Shown: positions 52,000-60,853, counted from the stretch's first letter. The stretch is 64,000 bases of DNA from Ectobius pallidus (GCA_964059195.1 CAXKWD010000005.1:139773686-139837685), one strand, 5' to 3'. The notes: a model not told the origin generated them from the letters alone. Program-made: numbers and translations.

Positions 52000-53047
52000 G
52001 TGCGCCCAGCATTCCGAGAAGGCTAACCCCTTTGAAAATTTCGATTAATGCGCCCAGAATTCCGAGAAGGCTAACCCCTTTGAAAACTTCGAAAAATGCG
52101 CCCAGAATTCCGTGAAGGCTAACCCCTTTGAAAATTTCGAAAAATGCCCCCAGAATTCCGTGAAGGCTAACCCCTTTGAAAATTTCTAAAAATGCGCCCA
52201 GAATTCCGAGAAGGCTAACCCCTTTGAAATTTTGAAAAATGCGCCCAGAATTCCGAGGCTAACCCCTTTGAAAATTTCGAAAAATGCGCCCAGAATTCCG
52301 AGAAGGCTAACCCCTTTGAAAATTTCGAAAAATGCGCCCAGAATTCCGAGAAGGCTAACCCCTTTGAAAATTTCGAAAAATGCGCCCAGAATTCCGAGAA
52401 GGCTAACCCCTTTGAAAATTTCGAAAAATGCGCCCAGAATTCCGAGTAGGCTAACCCCTTTGAAAATTTCGAAAAATGCGCCCAGAATTCCGAGAAGGCT
52501 AACCCCTTTGAAAATTTCGATTAATGCGCCCAGAATTCCGAGAAGGCTAACCCCTTTGAAAATTTCAAAAAATGCGCCCAGAATTCCGTGAAGGCTAACC
52601 CCTTTGAAAATTTCGAAAAATGCGCCCAGAATTCCGTGAAGGCTAACCCCTTAGAAAATTTCGAAAAATGCGCCCAGAATTTCGTAAAGGCTAACCCCAT
52701 TGAAAATTTCGAAAAATCGCCTAGAATTCCGAGAAGGCTTTGAAAATTTCGAAAAATGCGCCCAGAATTCCGTGAAGGCTAACCCCTTTGAAAATTTCGC
52801 AAAATGCGCCCAAAATTCCGAGAAGGCTAACCCCTTTGAAAATTTCGAAAAATGCGCCCAGAATTCCGAGAAGGCTAACCCCTTTGAAAATTTCGAAAAA
52901 TGCGCCCAGAATTCCGAGAAGGCTAACCCCTTTGAAAATTTCGAAAAATGCGCCCAGAATTCCGAGAAGGCTAACCCCTTTGAAAATTTCGAAAAATGCG
53001 CCCAGAATTCCGAGAAGGCTAACCCCTTTGAAAATTTCGAAAAGTGC
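52000..53047 (+). repeat. Terminal satellite segment
   Basis: The last kilobase begins with mixed monomers, then a cluster of damaged ones at 52,620-52,760 (CTTAGAAAA, AATTTCGTAAAGG, AAATCGCCTAG, and a monomer losing TAACCCC at about 52,738). It finishes with about five monomers of near-perfect consensus (52,815-53,040) and ends inside a monomer at GAAAAGTGC. Confidence 0.85.
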
Positions 53048-53060
53048 TGTTATTTTTTTA
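53040..53060. other. Junction of 48-bp satellite with AT-rich minisatellite
   Basis: The satellite reads TTCGAAAAGTGC and passes directly into TGTTATTTTTTTAAACC. The minisatellite has its own AAAATGCTGTTATTTT at 58,680, and a close AAAATACTGTT at about 62,154, each just before the same TTAATTCTTTAAACCTC block. AAAA(G)TGC is therefore shared by both partners, as expected of a microhomology join. Confidence 0.75.
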
Positions 53061-53560
53061 AACCTCTTAATTCTTTAAACCTCTTAATTCTTTAAACCTC
53101 TTAATTCTTTAAACCTCTTAATTCTTTAAACCTCTTAATTCTTTAAACCTCTTAATTCTTTAAACCTCTTAATTCTTTAAACCTCTTAATTCTTTAAACC
53201 TCTTAATTCTTTAAACCTCTTAATTCTTTAAACCTCTTAATTCTTTAAACCTCTTAATTCTTTAAACCTCTTAATTCTTTAAACCTCTTAATTCTTTAAA
53301 CCTCTTAATTCTTTAAACCTCTTAATTCTTTAAACCTCTTAATTCTTTAAACCTCTTAATTCTTTAAACCTCTTAATTCTTTAAACCTCTTAATTCTTTA
53401 AACCTCTTAATTCTTTAAACCTCTTAGTTCTTTAAACCTCTTAGTTCTTTAAACCTCTTAGTTCTTTAAACCTCTTAGTTCTTTAAACCTCTTAGTTCTT
53501 TAAACCTCTTAGTTCTTTAAACCTCTTAATTCTTTAAACCTCTTAATTCTTTAAACCTCT
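53061..53560. repeat. 17-bp minisatellite, block A1 (TTAATTCTTTAAACCTC)
   Basis: About 29 nearly perfect 17-bp units. Six consecutive TTAGTTCTTTAAACCTC variants lie at about 53,424-53,525, close to the right end, followed by two more standard units. There is no CpG and about 80% AT. I see no gene in it. Confidence 0.95.
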
Positions 53561-54204
53561 TGATTTTTTTAACCTCTTGATTTTTTTAAACCTATTAATT
53601 TTTTTAAACCTGTTATTTTTTTAAACCTGTTATTTTTTAAAACATTTATTATTTTTTAAAAACCTCTTATTTTTTAAAAACCTCTTATTTTTAAAAACCT
53701 CTTATTTTTTAAAAACCTCTCATTTTTTAAAAACCTCTTATTTTTTAAAAACCTCTCATTTTTTAAAAACCTCTCATTTTTTAAAAACCTCTTATTTTTT
53801 AAAAACCTCTCATTTTTTAAAAACCTCTTATTTTTTAAAAACCTCTCATTTTTTAAAAACCTCTCATTTTTTAAAAACCTCTTATTTTTTAAAAACCTCT
53901 TATTTTTTAAAAACCTCTTACTTTTAAAAAACCTCTTATTTTTTAAAAACCTCTTATTTTTAAAAACCTCTTATTTATTAAAAACCTCTTATTTTTTAAA
54001 AACCTCTTATTTTTTAAAAACCTCTTATTTTTTAAAAACCCCTTATTTTTAAAAACCTCTTATTTTTTAAACCTGTTAGTTTGTAAAACATTTATTTTTT
54101 AAACCTATTATTTATTAAACCATTTATTTTTTATCCTGTTATATTTTAAACCTGTTATGTTTTAAAACCTGTTATTTTTTAAAAACCTGTTATTTTTTTT
54201 AATT
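53561..54204. repeat. 18-bp minisatellite block B1 with transition sequence
   Basis: After degenerate units (CTTGATTTTTTTAACC, CTATTAATTTTTTTAAACC) come about 23 units of TTATTTTTTAAAAACCTC, alternating with TCATTTTTTAAAAACCTC. A transition follows with CCTGTTAGTTTGTAAAAC, TTATTTATTAAACC and TTTTTTATCCTGTTATA. The same transition recurs at about 59,180-59,270 and 63,040-63,120. No gene is seen. Confidence 0.9.
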
Positions 54205-54272
54205 AAACAGAAATGCGCACAAATTGTGCAAGTTTTTAAGAGTTATAACATCTTACATCTTACAAAACTCCA
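54205..54272 (-). other. 3' untranslated region of the truncated LINE
   Basis: On the minus strand the TAG stop at 54,273-54,275 is followed by a short tail with two tandem TAAGATG units (plus strand 54,249-54,263), a hyphenated palindrome GCACAA-A-TTGTGC at 54,217-54,229, an ATTAAA and an A-run. Its left limit is inferred from where the minisatellite resumes. Confidence 0.55.
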
Positions 54273-55739
54273 CTAGGTTCTTATGCCTTTGCACGTGACG
54301 ACGTGATATCTCTCACAAAGTTGATCGCACAGTTCGCATACACAGTTGCTGTCAGGGTCGTGATAACTCTTAGTTTTACATATTTTATGGTGGTAACCAT
54401 GCACTGCTAACGAGTTTACCAGGCGTCGGAGTTCTTGGTTGGTTCCTGTCCATGTTCTGCTCGTCATGGCCTCCGTCGTGTAGAAGCTGGGCCAGATCTC
54501 TTCTCTCTTATTTTGTCTTTCTTGCATCAACCTCTTCCAGCTGTCCGTGGATGGTAGGGCTAACTTAATTCGTAGGTCTTCCATGAAGAAAGGCTCTTTG
54601 GCAAGTTCGTAAACTAGTCTGGATCTTGTATGCTTTGATACTCCTAAGGCAGCTTTCAGGAAGCGTGATTTGACAGCTTCCAATGTTCTTAGGTCTCTAA
54701 CGCTTAGTTTTTCCCATACTATGTCTATTGCATATGTGGCGATGGGGACTATTTTTGGGTCGAATAACTCCATGGCAGTTTCTAGTGAGATTCTGGATAG
54801 TGCTGTGATGTCAAACATGGCTTTCGTGGCAGCTGTTGCTCTAGACTTTATATGCGTTCTGAATGACCTGCCTGTGGTTTGTAGTGTCAGACCCAAGTAT
54901 TTGAAGGCGTTTACGCTCTTGAGGGGTTCTGGTCCTAGGTAGATTTTGTCCTTCGCTGATTCTCGGCCTCCATTGCGGAAAGTCATTTTTACAGTTTTGT
55001 CTGTGTTGATTTCTAGTTTGTTTTCTTTTGCCCACTTGTCCAGTTGATTGGTTGCCTTCTGAAGTTCTTCTATGGAGTGAGACCCGATAACCATGTCGTC
55101 AGCATAAATGTATATTTTCACATTCTCTGCCTCTTGTCTGATCGTACGTACAACGTCGTGTGTGGCCACGTTGAATAGCAAGGGACTTAGGGGATCTCCC
55201 TGAAGTACGCCATTGGTTTGTGTTATTTTCTTGGAGGTGGTGACGCCGTCTGCGATCTGAATGTAGTTGGCTGTCAGCATGTTGTGAACGAGCGTTGTGA
55301 ATTTGTTTCTTTCTCCCGTTACGGATTTTAGCTTTGAGAGGAGTATGATTCTGTCGAGTGTATCGAAAGCCTTCGTAAAATCTATGAAGACTGCGTGGAA
55401 TTTTCCTAGGGGGACTCTTAGCGTGTTCTCTATATCATCGACTAGGTTTCTGATGGCCTGTAAAGTGTTCCTTCCTTTTCGGAACCCAAATTGCTCTTCC
55501 GGGATCTTGTCTTCAACTTCCTCAGATATTCGTGTTGTGATTAATCTTGTGAGTATTTTCAATATGCCCCTTTCCAGACCTATCCCTCTGTAGGAGTTGG
55601 GGTCCGATTGGCTTCCCTTCCCCTTGGGTAGCATCTTGATTGTTGATATTCTCCAACTTTCTGGTATGTTGCCCTCCCGCTCACATAGGTTCAAAAGTTC
55701 GGTGACTGCCTGGAGTAGGAGACCGACGGAACCTTTAAA
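54273..55739 (-). CDS. Partial LINE ORF2: reverse transcriptase with C-terminal zinc-knuckle-like motif
   Basis: The protein would copy LINE RNA into DNA at the target site. Counting residues from the TTG codon at 55,694, the RT blocks come in the expected order: YRGIGLERGI (35-44), QFGFRKGRNT (68-77), palm A with catalytic Asp105 (FIDFTKAFD), NGVLQGDPLSP (161-171), YADD (197-200) with Asp199/Asp200, the LEINTDKT region (227-234) and FKYLG (264-268). All three catalytic aspartates are present. Near the C-terminus C453-x2-C456-x7-H464-x3-C468 resembles the CCHC motif common after LINE RT domains. The frame has no ATG start: it stays open upstream of 55,694 for about 15 codons that still look like RT (GSVGLLLQAVTELL), then runs into minisatellite and a stop at 55,755. 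There is no internal stop or frameshift in about 490 codons, so the insertion looks fairly young. A complete element elsewhere would be longer at its 5' side. The RT assignment is very secure; activity of this copy is not expected. Confidence 0.93.
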   Translation of the reverse strand, partial: FKGSVGLLLQAVTELLNLCEREGNIPESWRISTIKMLPKGKGSQSDPNSYRGIGLERGILKILTRLITTRISEEVEDKIPEEQFGFRKGRNTLQAIRNLVDDIENTLRVPLGKFHAVFIDFTKAFDTLDRIILLSKLKSVTGERNKFTTLVHNMLTANYIQIADGVTTSKKITQTNGVLQGDPLSPLLFNVATHDVVRTIRQEAENVKIYIYADDMVIGSHSIEELQKATNQLDKWAKENKLEINTDKTVKMTFRNGGRESAKDKIYLGPEPLKSVNAFKYLGLTLQTTGRSFRTHIKSRATAATKAMFDITALSRISLETAMELFDPKIVPIATYAIDIVWEKLSVRDLRTLEAVKSRFLKAALGVSKHTRSRLVYELAKEPFFMEDLRIKLALPSTDSWKRLMQERQNKREEIWPSFYTTEAMTSRTWTGTNQELRRLVNSLAVHGYHHKICKTKSYHDPDSNCVCELCDQLCERYHVVTCKGIRT

Positions 55740-55740
55740 G

Positions 55741-55955
55741 TGTTTAAAAACCTGTTATTTTTAAAAACCTGTTATTTTTAAAACCTGTTATTTTTAAAAA
55801 CCTGTTATTTTTAAAAACCTGTTATTTTTAAAAACCTGTTATTTTTAAAAACCTGTTATTTTTAAAAACCTGTTATTTTTAAAAACCTGTTATTTTTAAA
55901 AACGCTGTTATTTTTAAAAACGCTGTTATTTTTTAAAACCTCTTATTTTTTAAAA
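55741..55955. repeat. 17-bp minisatellite block E (CTGTTATTTTTAAAAAC)
   Basis: About eleven units of CTGTTATTTTTAAAAAC, the last two or three with an extra base (CGCTGTTATT), follow the LINE insertion directly. They join the next TTAATTCTTTAAACCTC block. No gene. Confidence 0.9.
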
Positions 55956-56228
55956 CCTCTTAATTCTTTAAACCTCTTAATTCTTTAAACCTCTTAATTC
56001 TTTAAACCTCTTAATTCTTTAAACCTCTTAATTCTTTAAACCTCTTAATTCTTTAAACCTCTTAATTCTTTAAACCTCTTAATTCTTTAAACCTCTTAAT
56101 TCTTTAAACCTCTTAATTCTTTAAACCTCTTAATTCTTTAAACCTCTTAATTCTTTAAACCTCTTAATTCTTTATACCTCTTAATTCTTTAAACCTCTTA
56201 ATTCTTTAAACCTCTTAGTTCTTTAAAC
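55956..56228. repeat. 17-bp minisatellite block A2
   Basis: About 16 units of TTAATTCTTTAAACCTC, one with TTTATACC and a single TTAGTT unit at the right edge, before the CTTGATTTTTTTAAACC transition. Confidence 0.92.
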
Positions 56229-57800
56229 CTCTTGATTTTTTTAAACCTGTTAGTTTTTTTAAACCTGTTAATTTTTTTAACCCTTTTAATTTTTTTAATC
56301 CTGTTAATTTTTTTAAACCTGTAGTTTTTTATACCTTTAACTTTTTAAATCTGTTATTTTTTAAAACCTGTTGTTTTTAAAGACCTGTTATTTTTAACAT
56401 GTTATTTTTTAAAACCTGTTATATTTAAAAACCTGTTATATTTAAAAACCTGGTATATTTAAAAACCTGTTATATTTAAAAACCTGTTATTTTTAAAAAC
56501 ATGTTATTTTTAAAAACCTGTTATTTTTAAAAACCTGTTATATTTAAAACCCTGTTATTTTTAAAAACCCTGTTATTTTTAAAATCCTGTTATTTTTAAA
56601 GACCTGTTATTTTTAAACACCTGTTATATTTAAAAACCTGTTAAATTTAAAACCCTGTTATTTTTAAAAACCCTGTTATTTTTAAAATCCTGTTATTTTT
56701 AAAGACCTGTTATATTTAAAAACCTGTTATTTTTAAAAACATGTTATTTTTAAAACCCTGTTATTTTTTTAAACCTGTTATTTTTTTAAACCTGTTATTT
56801 TTTAAAACATTTATTATTTTTTAAAAACCTCTTATTTTTTAAAAACCTCTTATTTTTAAAAACCTCTTATTTTTTTAAAAACCTGTTATTTTTTAAAAAC
56901 CTCTTATTTTTTAAAACCTCTTATTTTTTAAAAACCTCTTATCTTTTAAAAACCTCTTATTTTTTAAAAACCTCTCATTTTTTAAAAACCTCTTATTTTT
57001 TAAAAACCTCTTATTTTTTAAAAACCTCTCATTTTTTAAAAACCTCTCATTTTTTAAACCTGTTATTTATTAAACCATTTATTTTTTATCCTCTTATATT
57101 TTAAACCTGTTATTTTTTAAAAACCTGTTATTTTTTAAATAAGATGTTATTTTTTAAATAAGCTTTTATTTTTTAAATAAGTTGTTATTTTTTAAAAAGG
57201 TGTTATTTTTTAAAAAGCTGTTATTTTTTAAAACATGTTATTTTTAAAACCTGTTATATTTTAAACCTGTTATTTTTTAAAGCCTGTTATTTTTTAACCT
57301 GTTATTTTTAAACCCTTTTATTTTTTTATCCCTGTTATTTTTTTTAACTTATTTTTTTATACCTGTTATTTTATTAAATCTGTTTTTTCATTAAACATGT
57401 TTTTTCATTAAACCTGTTATTTAATTAAACCTGTTATTTCATTAAAACCTGTTATTTTTTAAACCCTGTAATTTTTTTAAACCCTGTAATTTTTTTAAAC
57501 CTGTTATTTTTAAAACCCTGTTATTTTTAAAAACCTGTTATTTTTAAAACCTGTTATTTTTAAAACCCTGTTATTTTAGATACGTTATTTTTAAAAACCT
57601 GTTATTTTTAAAAACCTCTTATTTTTAAAAACCTCTTATTTTAAACCTGTTATTTTTTTTTGCCTGTTATTTTTTTAACCTGTTATTTTTTAAAACCTTT
57701 TATTTTTTAAACCCTGTTATTTTTTAAACCATTTATTTTTTATCCTGTTATATTTTAAACCTGTTATTTTTCAAAAACCTGTTATTTTTTAAGTAAGCTG
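56229..57800. repeat. Degenerate 16-18 bp minisatellite, unit 2
   Basis: The order is a transition (GTTAGTTTTTTTAAACC, GTAGTTTTTTATACC), units with CTGTTATATTTAAAAAC, an 18-bp block of TTATTTTTTAAAAACCTC at about 56,815-57,050, then AAATAAGATGTTATTTTTT and AAATAAG-type units (57,130-57,200), TTCATTAAACC-type units (57,385-57,450), a TTTTAGATACGTTATT landmark at about 57,574, and a lead-in TTTTTCAAAAACCTG at about 57,768. The same landmarks recur in units 3 and 4. No gene. Confidence 0.88.
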
Positions 57801-57945
57801 TTACTATGTGAGAAACCGTGCGAGCGGTACCATATCGAACTCTGTACAAAAAGAACAGACAATATGTGAATATGCAAACATGTAAACTACCATTGTAAAC
57901 TATCTTTGAGGTATGGCTATTTGGCTGCAATTTATTTATTAATTA
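57801..57945. repeat. 145-bp non-repetitive island, copy 1
   Basis: This is a balanced-composition stretch inside the minisatellite. It starts at TTACTATGTGAGAAACC, contains GCGAGCGGTACCATATCG and ends at GGCTGCAATTTATTTATTAA. Two further copies at 59,976 and 63,865 differ by one base at most by eye. The minus-strand open frame across it lacks an ATG and runs into minisatellite, so I do not call a gene. I do not recognise its origin; a fossil piece of a mobile element is possible. Confidence 0.85.
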
Positions 57946-58690
57946 TTTTTTAAATCAGCTGTTATTTTTTAAAAAAGCTGTTATTTTTTAAAAAAGCTGT
58001 TATTTTTTAAAAAAGCTGTTATTTTTTTAAAAAGCTGTTATTTTTTAAATCAGCTGTTATTTTTTAAAAAAGCTGTTATTTTTTAAATCAGCTGTTATTT
58101 TTTAAAAAAGCTGTTATTTTTTAAAACCTGTTATTTTTTAAACCCTGTTATTTTTTAAACACTGTTATTTTTTAAACCCTGTTATTTTTTAAACCCTTTT
58201 ATTTTTTAAACCTGTTATTTTTTTAAACTTGTTTTTTTATTAAATCTGTTTTTTCATTAAACCTGTTTTTCATTAAACCTGTTATTTCATTAAAACTGTT
58301 ATTTTATTAAACCCTGTTATTTTATTAAACCCTGTTATTTTTTAAACCCGTTATTTTTTTAAACCCGTTATTTTTTTAAACCCGTTATTTTTTTAAACCC
58401 GTTATTTTTAAACCTGTTATTTTTAAAACCCTGCTATTTTTAAAACCCTGTTATTTTTAAAACCCTTTTATTTTAAATACGTTATTTTTAAAAACGTGTT
58501 TTTTTAAACCTGTTATTTTTTATTTTATTTATTTATTATTTTTTAAAACCTGTTATTTTTTAAAACCTGTTATTTTTTAAAACATTTATTTTTTAAAACC
58601 TGTTATTTTTTATCCTGTTATACTTTAAACCTGTTATGTTTTAAAACATGTTATTTTTTAAAAAGCTGTTATTTTTTTAAAATGCTGTTA
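57946..58690. repeat. Minisatellite with AGCTGTTATTTTTTAAAA units
   Basis: After the island come about ten units of AGCTGTTATTTTTTAAAA, some with AAATCAGCTG. Then follow CCCTGTTATTTTTTAAA, TTCATTAAACC, CCCGTTATTTTTTTAAA and the landmark TTTAAATACGTTATT. The part from about 58,340 is closely repeated at 61,655-62,168. No gene. Confidence 0.88.
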
Positions 58691-59975
58691 TTTTTTTGAA
58701 CCTCTTAATTCTTTAAACCTCTTAATTCTTTAAACCTCTTAATTCTTTAAACCTCTTAATTCTTTAAACCTCTTAATTCTTTAAACCTCTTAATTCTTTA
58801 AACCTCTTAATTCTTTAAACCTCTTAATTCTTTAAACCTCTTAATTCTTTAAACCTCTTAATTCTTTAAACCTCTTAGTTCTTTAAACCTCTTAGTTCTT
58901 TAAACCTCTTGATTTTTTAACCTCTTGATTTTTTTAAACCTATTAATTTTTTTAAACCCGTTATTTTTTAAACCTGTTATTTTTTAAAACATTTATTATT
59001 TTTTGAAAACCTCTTATTTTTTAAAAACCTCTTATTTTTAAAAACCTCTTATTTTTTAAAAACCTCTTACTTTTAAAAACCTCTTATTTTTTAAAAACCT
59101 CTCATTTTTTAAAAACCTCTCATTTTTTAAAAACCTCTTATTTTTTAAAAACCTCTCATTTTTTTAAAACCTCTTATTTTTTAAACCTGTTAGTTTGTAA
59201 GACATTTATTTTTTAAACCTGTTATTTATTAAACCATTTATTTTTTATCCTCTTATATTTTAAACCTGTTATTTTTTAAAAACCTGTTATTTTTTAAATA
59301 AGATGTTATTTTTTAAATAAGCTGTTATTTTTTAAGTAAGTTGTTATTTTTTAAAAAGCTGTTATTTTTTAAAAAGCAGTTATTTTTTAAAACCTGTTAT
59401 TTTTAAAACCTGTTATTTTTTAAACCTGTTATTTTTTAAAGCCTGTTATTTTTTTAACCTGTTATTTTTAAACCCTTTTATTTTTTTATCCCTGTTATTT
59501 TTTTTAACTTATTTTTTTAAACCTGTTATTTTATTAAATCTGTTTTTCATTAAACATGTTTTTTCATTAAACCTGTTATTTAATCAAACCTGTTATTTCA
59601 TTAAAACCTGTTATTTTTTAAACCCTGTAATTTTTTTAAACCCTGTTATTTTTAAAAACCTGTTATTTTTAAAAACCTGTTATTTTTAAAAACCTGTTCT
59701 TTTTAAAAACCTGTTATTTTAAAAAACCTGTTCTTTTTAAAACCCTGTTATTTTAGATACGTTATTTTTAAAAACCTGTTATTTTTAAAAACCTCTTATT
59801 TTTAAAAACGTGTTTCTTTTAAACCTGTAATTTTTTAAACCTGTTATTTTTTTAACCTGTTATTTTTTAAAACCTTTTATTTTTTAAACCCTGTTATTTT
59901 AAACCATTTATTTTTTATCCTGTTATATTTTAAACCTGTTATTTTTCAAAAACCTGTTATTTTTTAAATAAGCTG
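58691..59975. repeat. Minisatellite higher-order unit 3 (block A3, block B3, transitions)
   Basis: About 13 TTAATTCTTTAAACCTC units, the last two TTAGTT, are followed by TTATTTTTTAAAAACCTC/TCATTTTTT units (58,990-59,180), the GTTAGTTTGTAAGAC transition, AAATAAGATGTTATTTT, AAGTAAG and AAAAAGC units, TTCATTAAACATG, and the TTTTAGATACGTTATT landmark at about 59,750. The order equals unit 2 (2,175 bp upstream) and unit 4 (3.5-3.9 kb downstream). No gene. Confidence 0.88.
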
Positions 59976-60120
59976 TTACTATGCGAGAAACCGTGCGAGC
60001 GGTACCATATCGAACTCTGTACAAAAAGAACAGACAATATGTGAATATGCAAACATGTAAACTACCATTGTAAACTATCTTTGAGGTATGGCTATTTGGC
60101 TGCAATTTATTTATTAATTA
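59976..60120. repeat. 145-bp non-repetitive island, copy 2
   Basis: This matches copy 1 exactly 2,175 bp downstream, except that ACTATGTGAG reads ACTATGCGAG (a CG/TG difference). It is flanked by AAATAAGCTG on the left and TTTTTTAAATCAGCTG on the right, as in copy 1. Confidence 0.88.
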
Positions 60121-60853
60121 TTTTTTAAATCAGCTGTTATTTTTTAAAAAAGCTGTTATTTTTTAAAAAAGCTGTTATTTTTTAAACCCTGTTATTTTTT
60201 AAACCCTGTTATTTTTTAAACCCTGTTATTTTTTAAACCCTGTTATTTTTTAAACCCTTTTATTTTTTAAACCTGTTATTTTTTTAAACTTGTTATTTTA
60301 TTAAATCTGTTTTTTCATTAAACCTGTTTTTTCATTAAACCAGTTATTTCATTAAAACTGTTATTTCATTAAACCCTGTTATTTTTTAAACCCGTTATTT
60401 TTTTAAACCCGTTATTTTTTTAAACCCGTTATTTTTTTATACCCGTTATTTTTAAAACCCTGTTATTTTTAAAACCCTGTTATTTTAAATACGTTATTTT
60501 TAAAAACGTGTTTTTTTAAACCTGTTATTTTTAACCTGTTATTTTTTAAAACCTGTTATTTTTTAAAACCTGTTATTTTTTATCCTGTTATACTTTAAAC
60601 CTGTTATGTTTTAAAACATGTTATTTTTTAAAAACCTGTTATTTTTTAAAAACCTGTTATTTTTTAAAAACCTGTTATTTTTAGAAACCTGTTATATTTA
60701 AAAACCTGTTATTTTTAAAACCCTGTTATTTTTAAAACCCTGTTATTTTTAAAACCCTGTTATGTTTAAAACCTGTTATTTTTTTAAAAACCTGTTATTT
60801 TTTAAAAAAGCTGTTATTTTTTTAAACCTCTTATTTCTTTAAACCTCTTAATT
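60121..60853. repeat. Minisatellite between island 2 and the LINE-like tail
   Basis: Units are AGCTGTTATTTTTTAAAA, CCCTGTTATTTTTTAAA, TTCATTAAACC, CCCGTTATTTTTTTAAA and CTGTTATTTTTAAAACC. They end with about one and a half TTAATTCTTTAAACCTC-type units that are interrupted at TTAATT by the 60,854 insertion. No gene. Confidence 0.88.

Larger units (their letters stand above)
1..53047 (+). repeat. 48-bp EcoRI/TTCGAA satellite array, about 1,100 head-to-tail monomers
   Basis: The basic unit is 48 bp; clean consensus copies lie at about 46,710-46,940 and 52,840-53,030. Each consensus monomer contains GAATTC, TTCGAA, ATGCGCCCAG and GGCTAACCCC. Every monomer I read is in the same orientation, with no inverted block and no foreign insertion in 53 kb. 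The consensus is about 44% GC with three CpGs. Recurrent variants are a 44-mer lacking four bases (CCGAGGCTAACC), 47-mers (CCTTTGAAATTTCG; AAATCGACCAG), a 50-mer (CCCCTTTTTGAAAA), and substitutions such as TTCGATTAATG, CCGTGAAGG and GAAAATATCG. The left end is cut by the window. Because 48 is 16 codons, two frames per strand stay open and give 16-residue peptide repeats such as KANPFENFEKCAQNSE; I treat these as by-products and not as genes. Confidence 0.98.
54205..55740 (-). mobile_element. 5'-truncated non-LTR retrotransposon (LINE)
   Basis: This 1.5-kb insertion has balanced composition, unlike the AT-rich minisatellite on both sides. It encodes the reverse transcriptase and C-terminal part of a LINE ORF2 on the minus strand; the endonuclease and the start of the RT domain are absent. 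Its 3' end points left: about 68 bp of 3' untranslated sequence follow the stop, then an A-rich tail (T-run at 54,192-54,200 on the plus strand). Removing the insertion restores CTGTTATTTT(n)AAAAACC in register, which fits target-primed integration into a T-run of the minisatellite. No clear target-site duplication can be defined because the target is itself repetitive. I cannot assign a clade. Confidence 0.85.

Noticed and set aside
1..53047. Possible CRISPR array because of short regular repeats
   Set aside because: The whole 48 bp is repeated; there are no unique spacers and no cas genes, and the context is eukaryotic.
1..53047. Inverted repeats or palindromic arms in the array
   Set aside because: I found no monomer in reverse orientation; the short palindromes GAATTC and TTCGAA are within each monomer.
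53061..53560. Telomeric repeat
   Set aside because: TTAGTTCTTTAAACC-type units resemble TTAGG only in four bases; no TTAGG, TTAGGG or known variant runs are present.
55297..55593. Plus-strand frames opposite the RT (also 54,670-54,942)
   Set aside because: They are antisense shadows of the reverse-transcriptase frame and match nothing I recognise.
57748..57930. 60-codon minus-strand frame across the 145-bp island (also at 59,923 and 63,812)
   Set aside because: It starts with TTG and its C-terminal part is translated minisatellite. Its conservation among copies is explained by duplication of the island.
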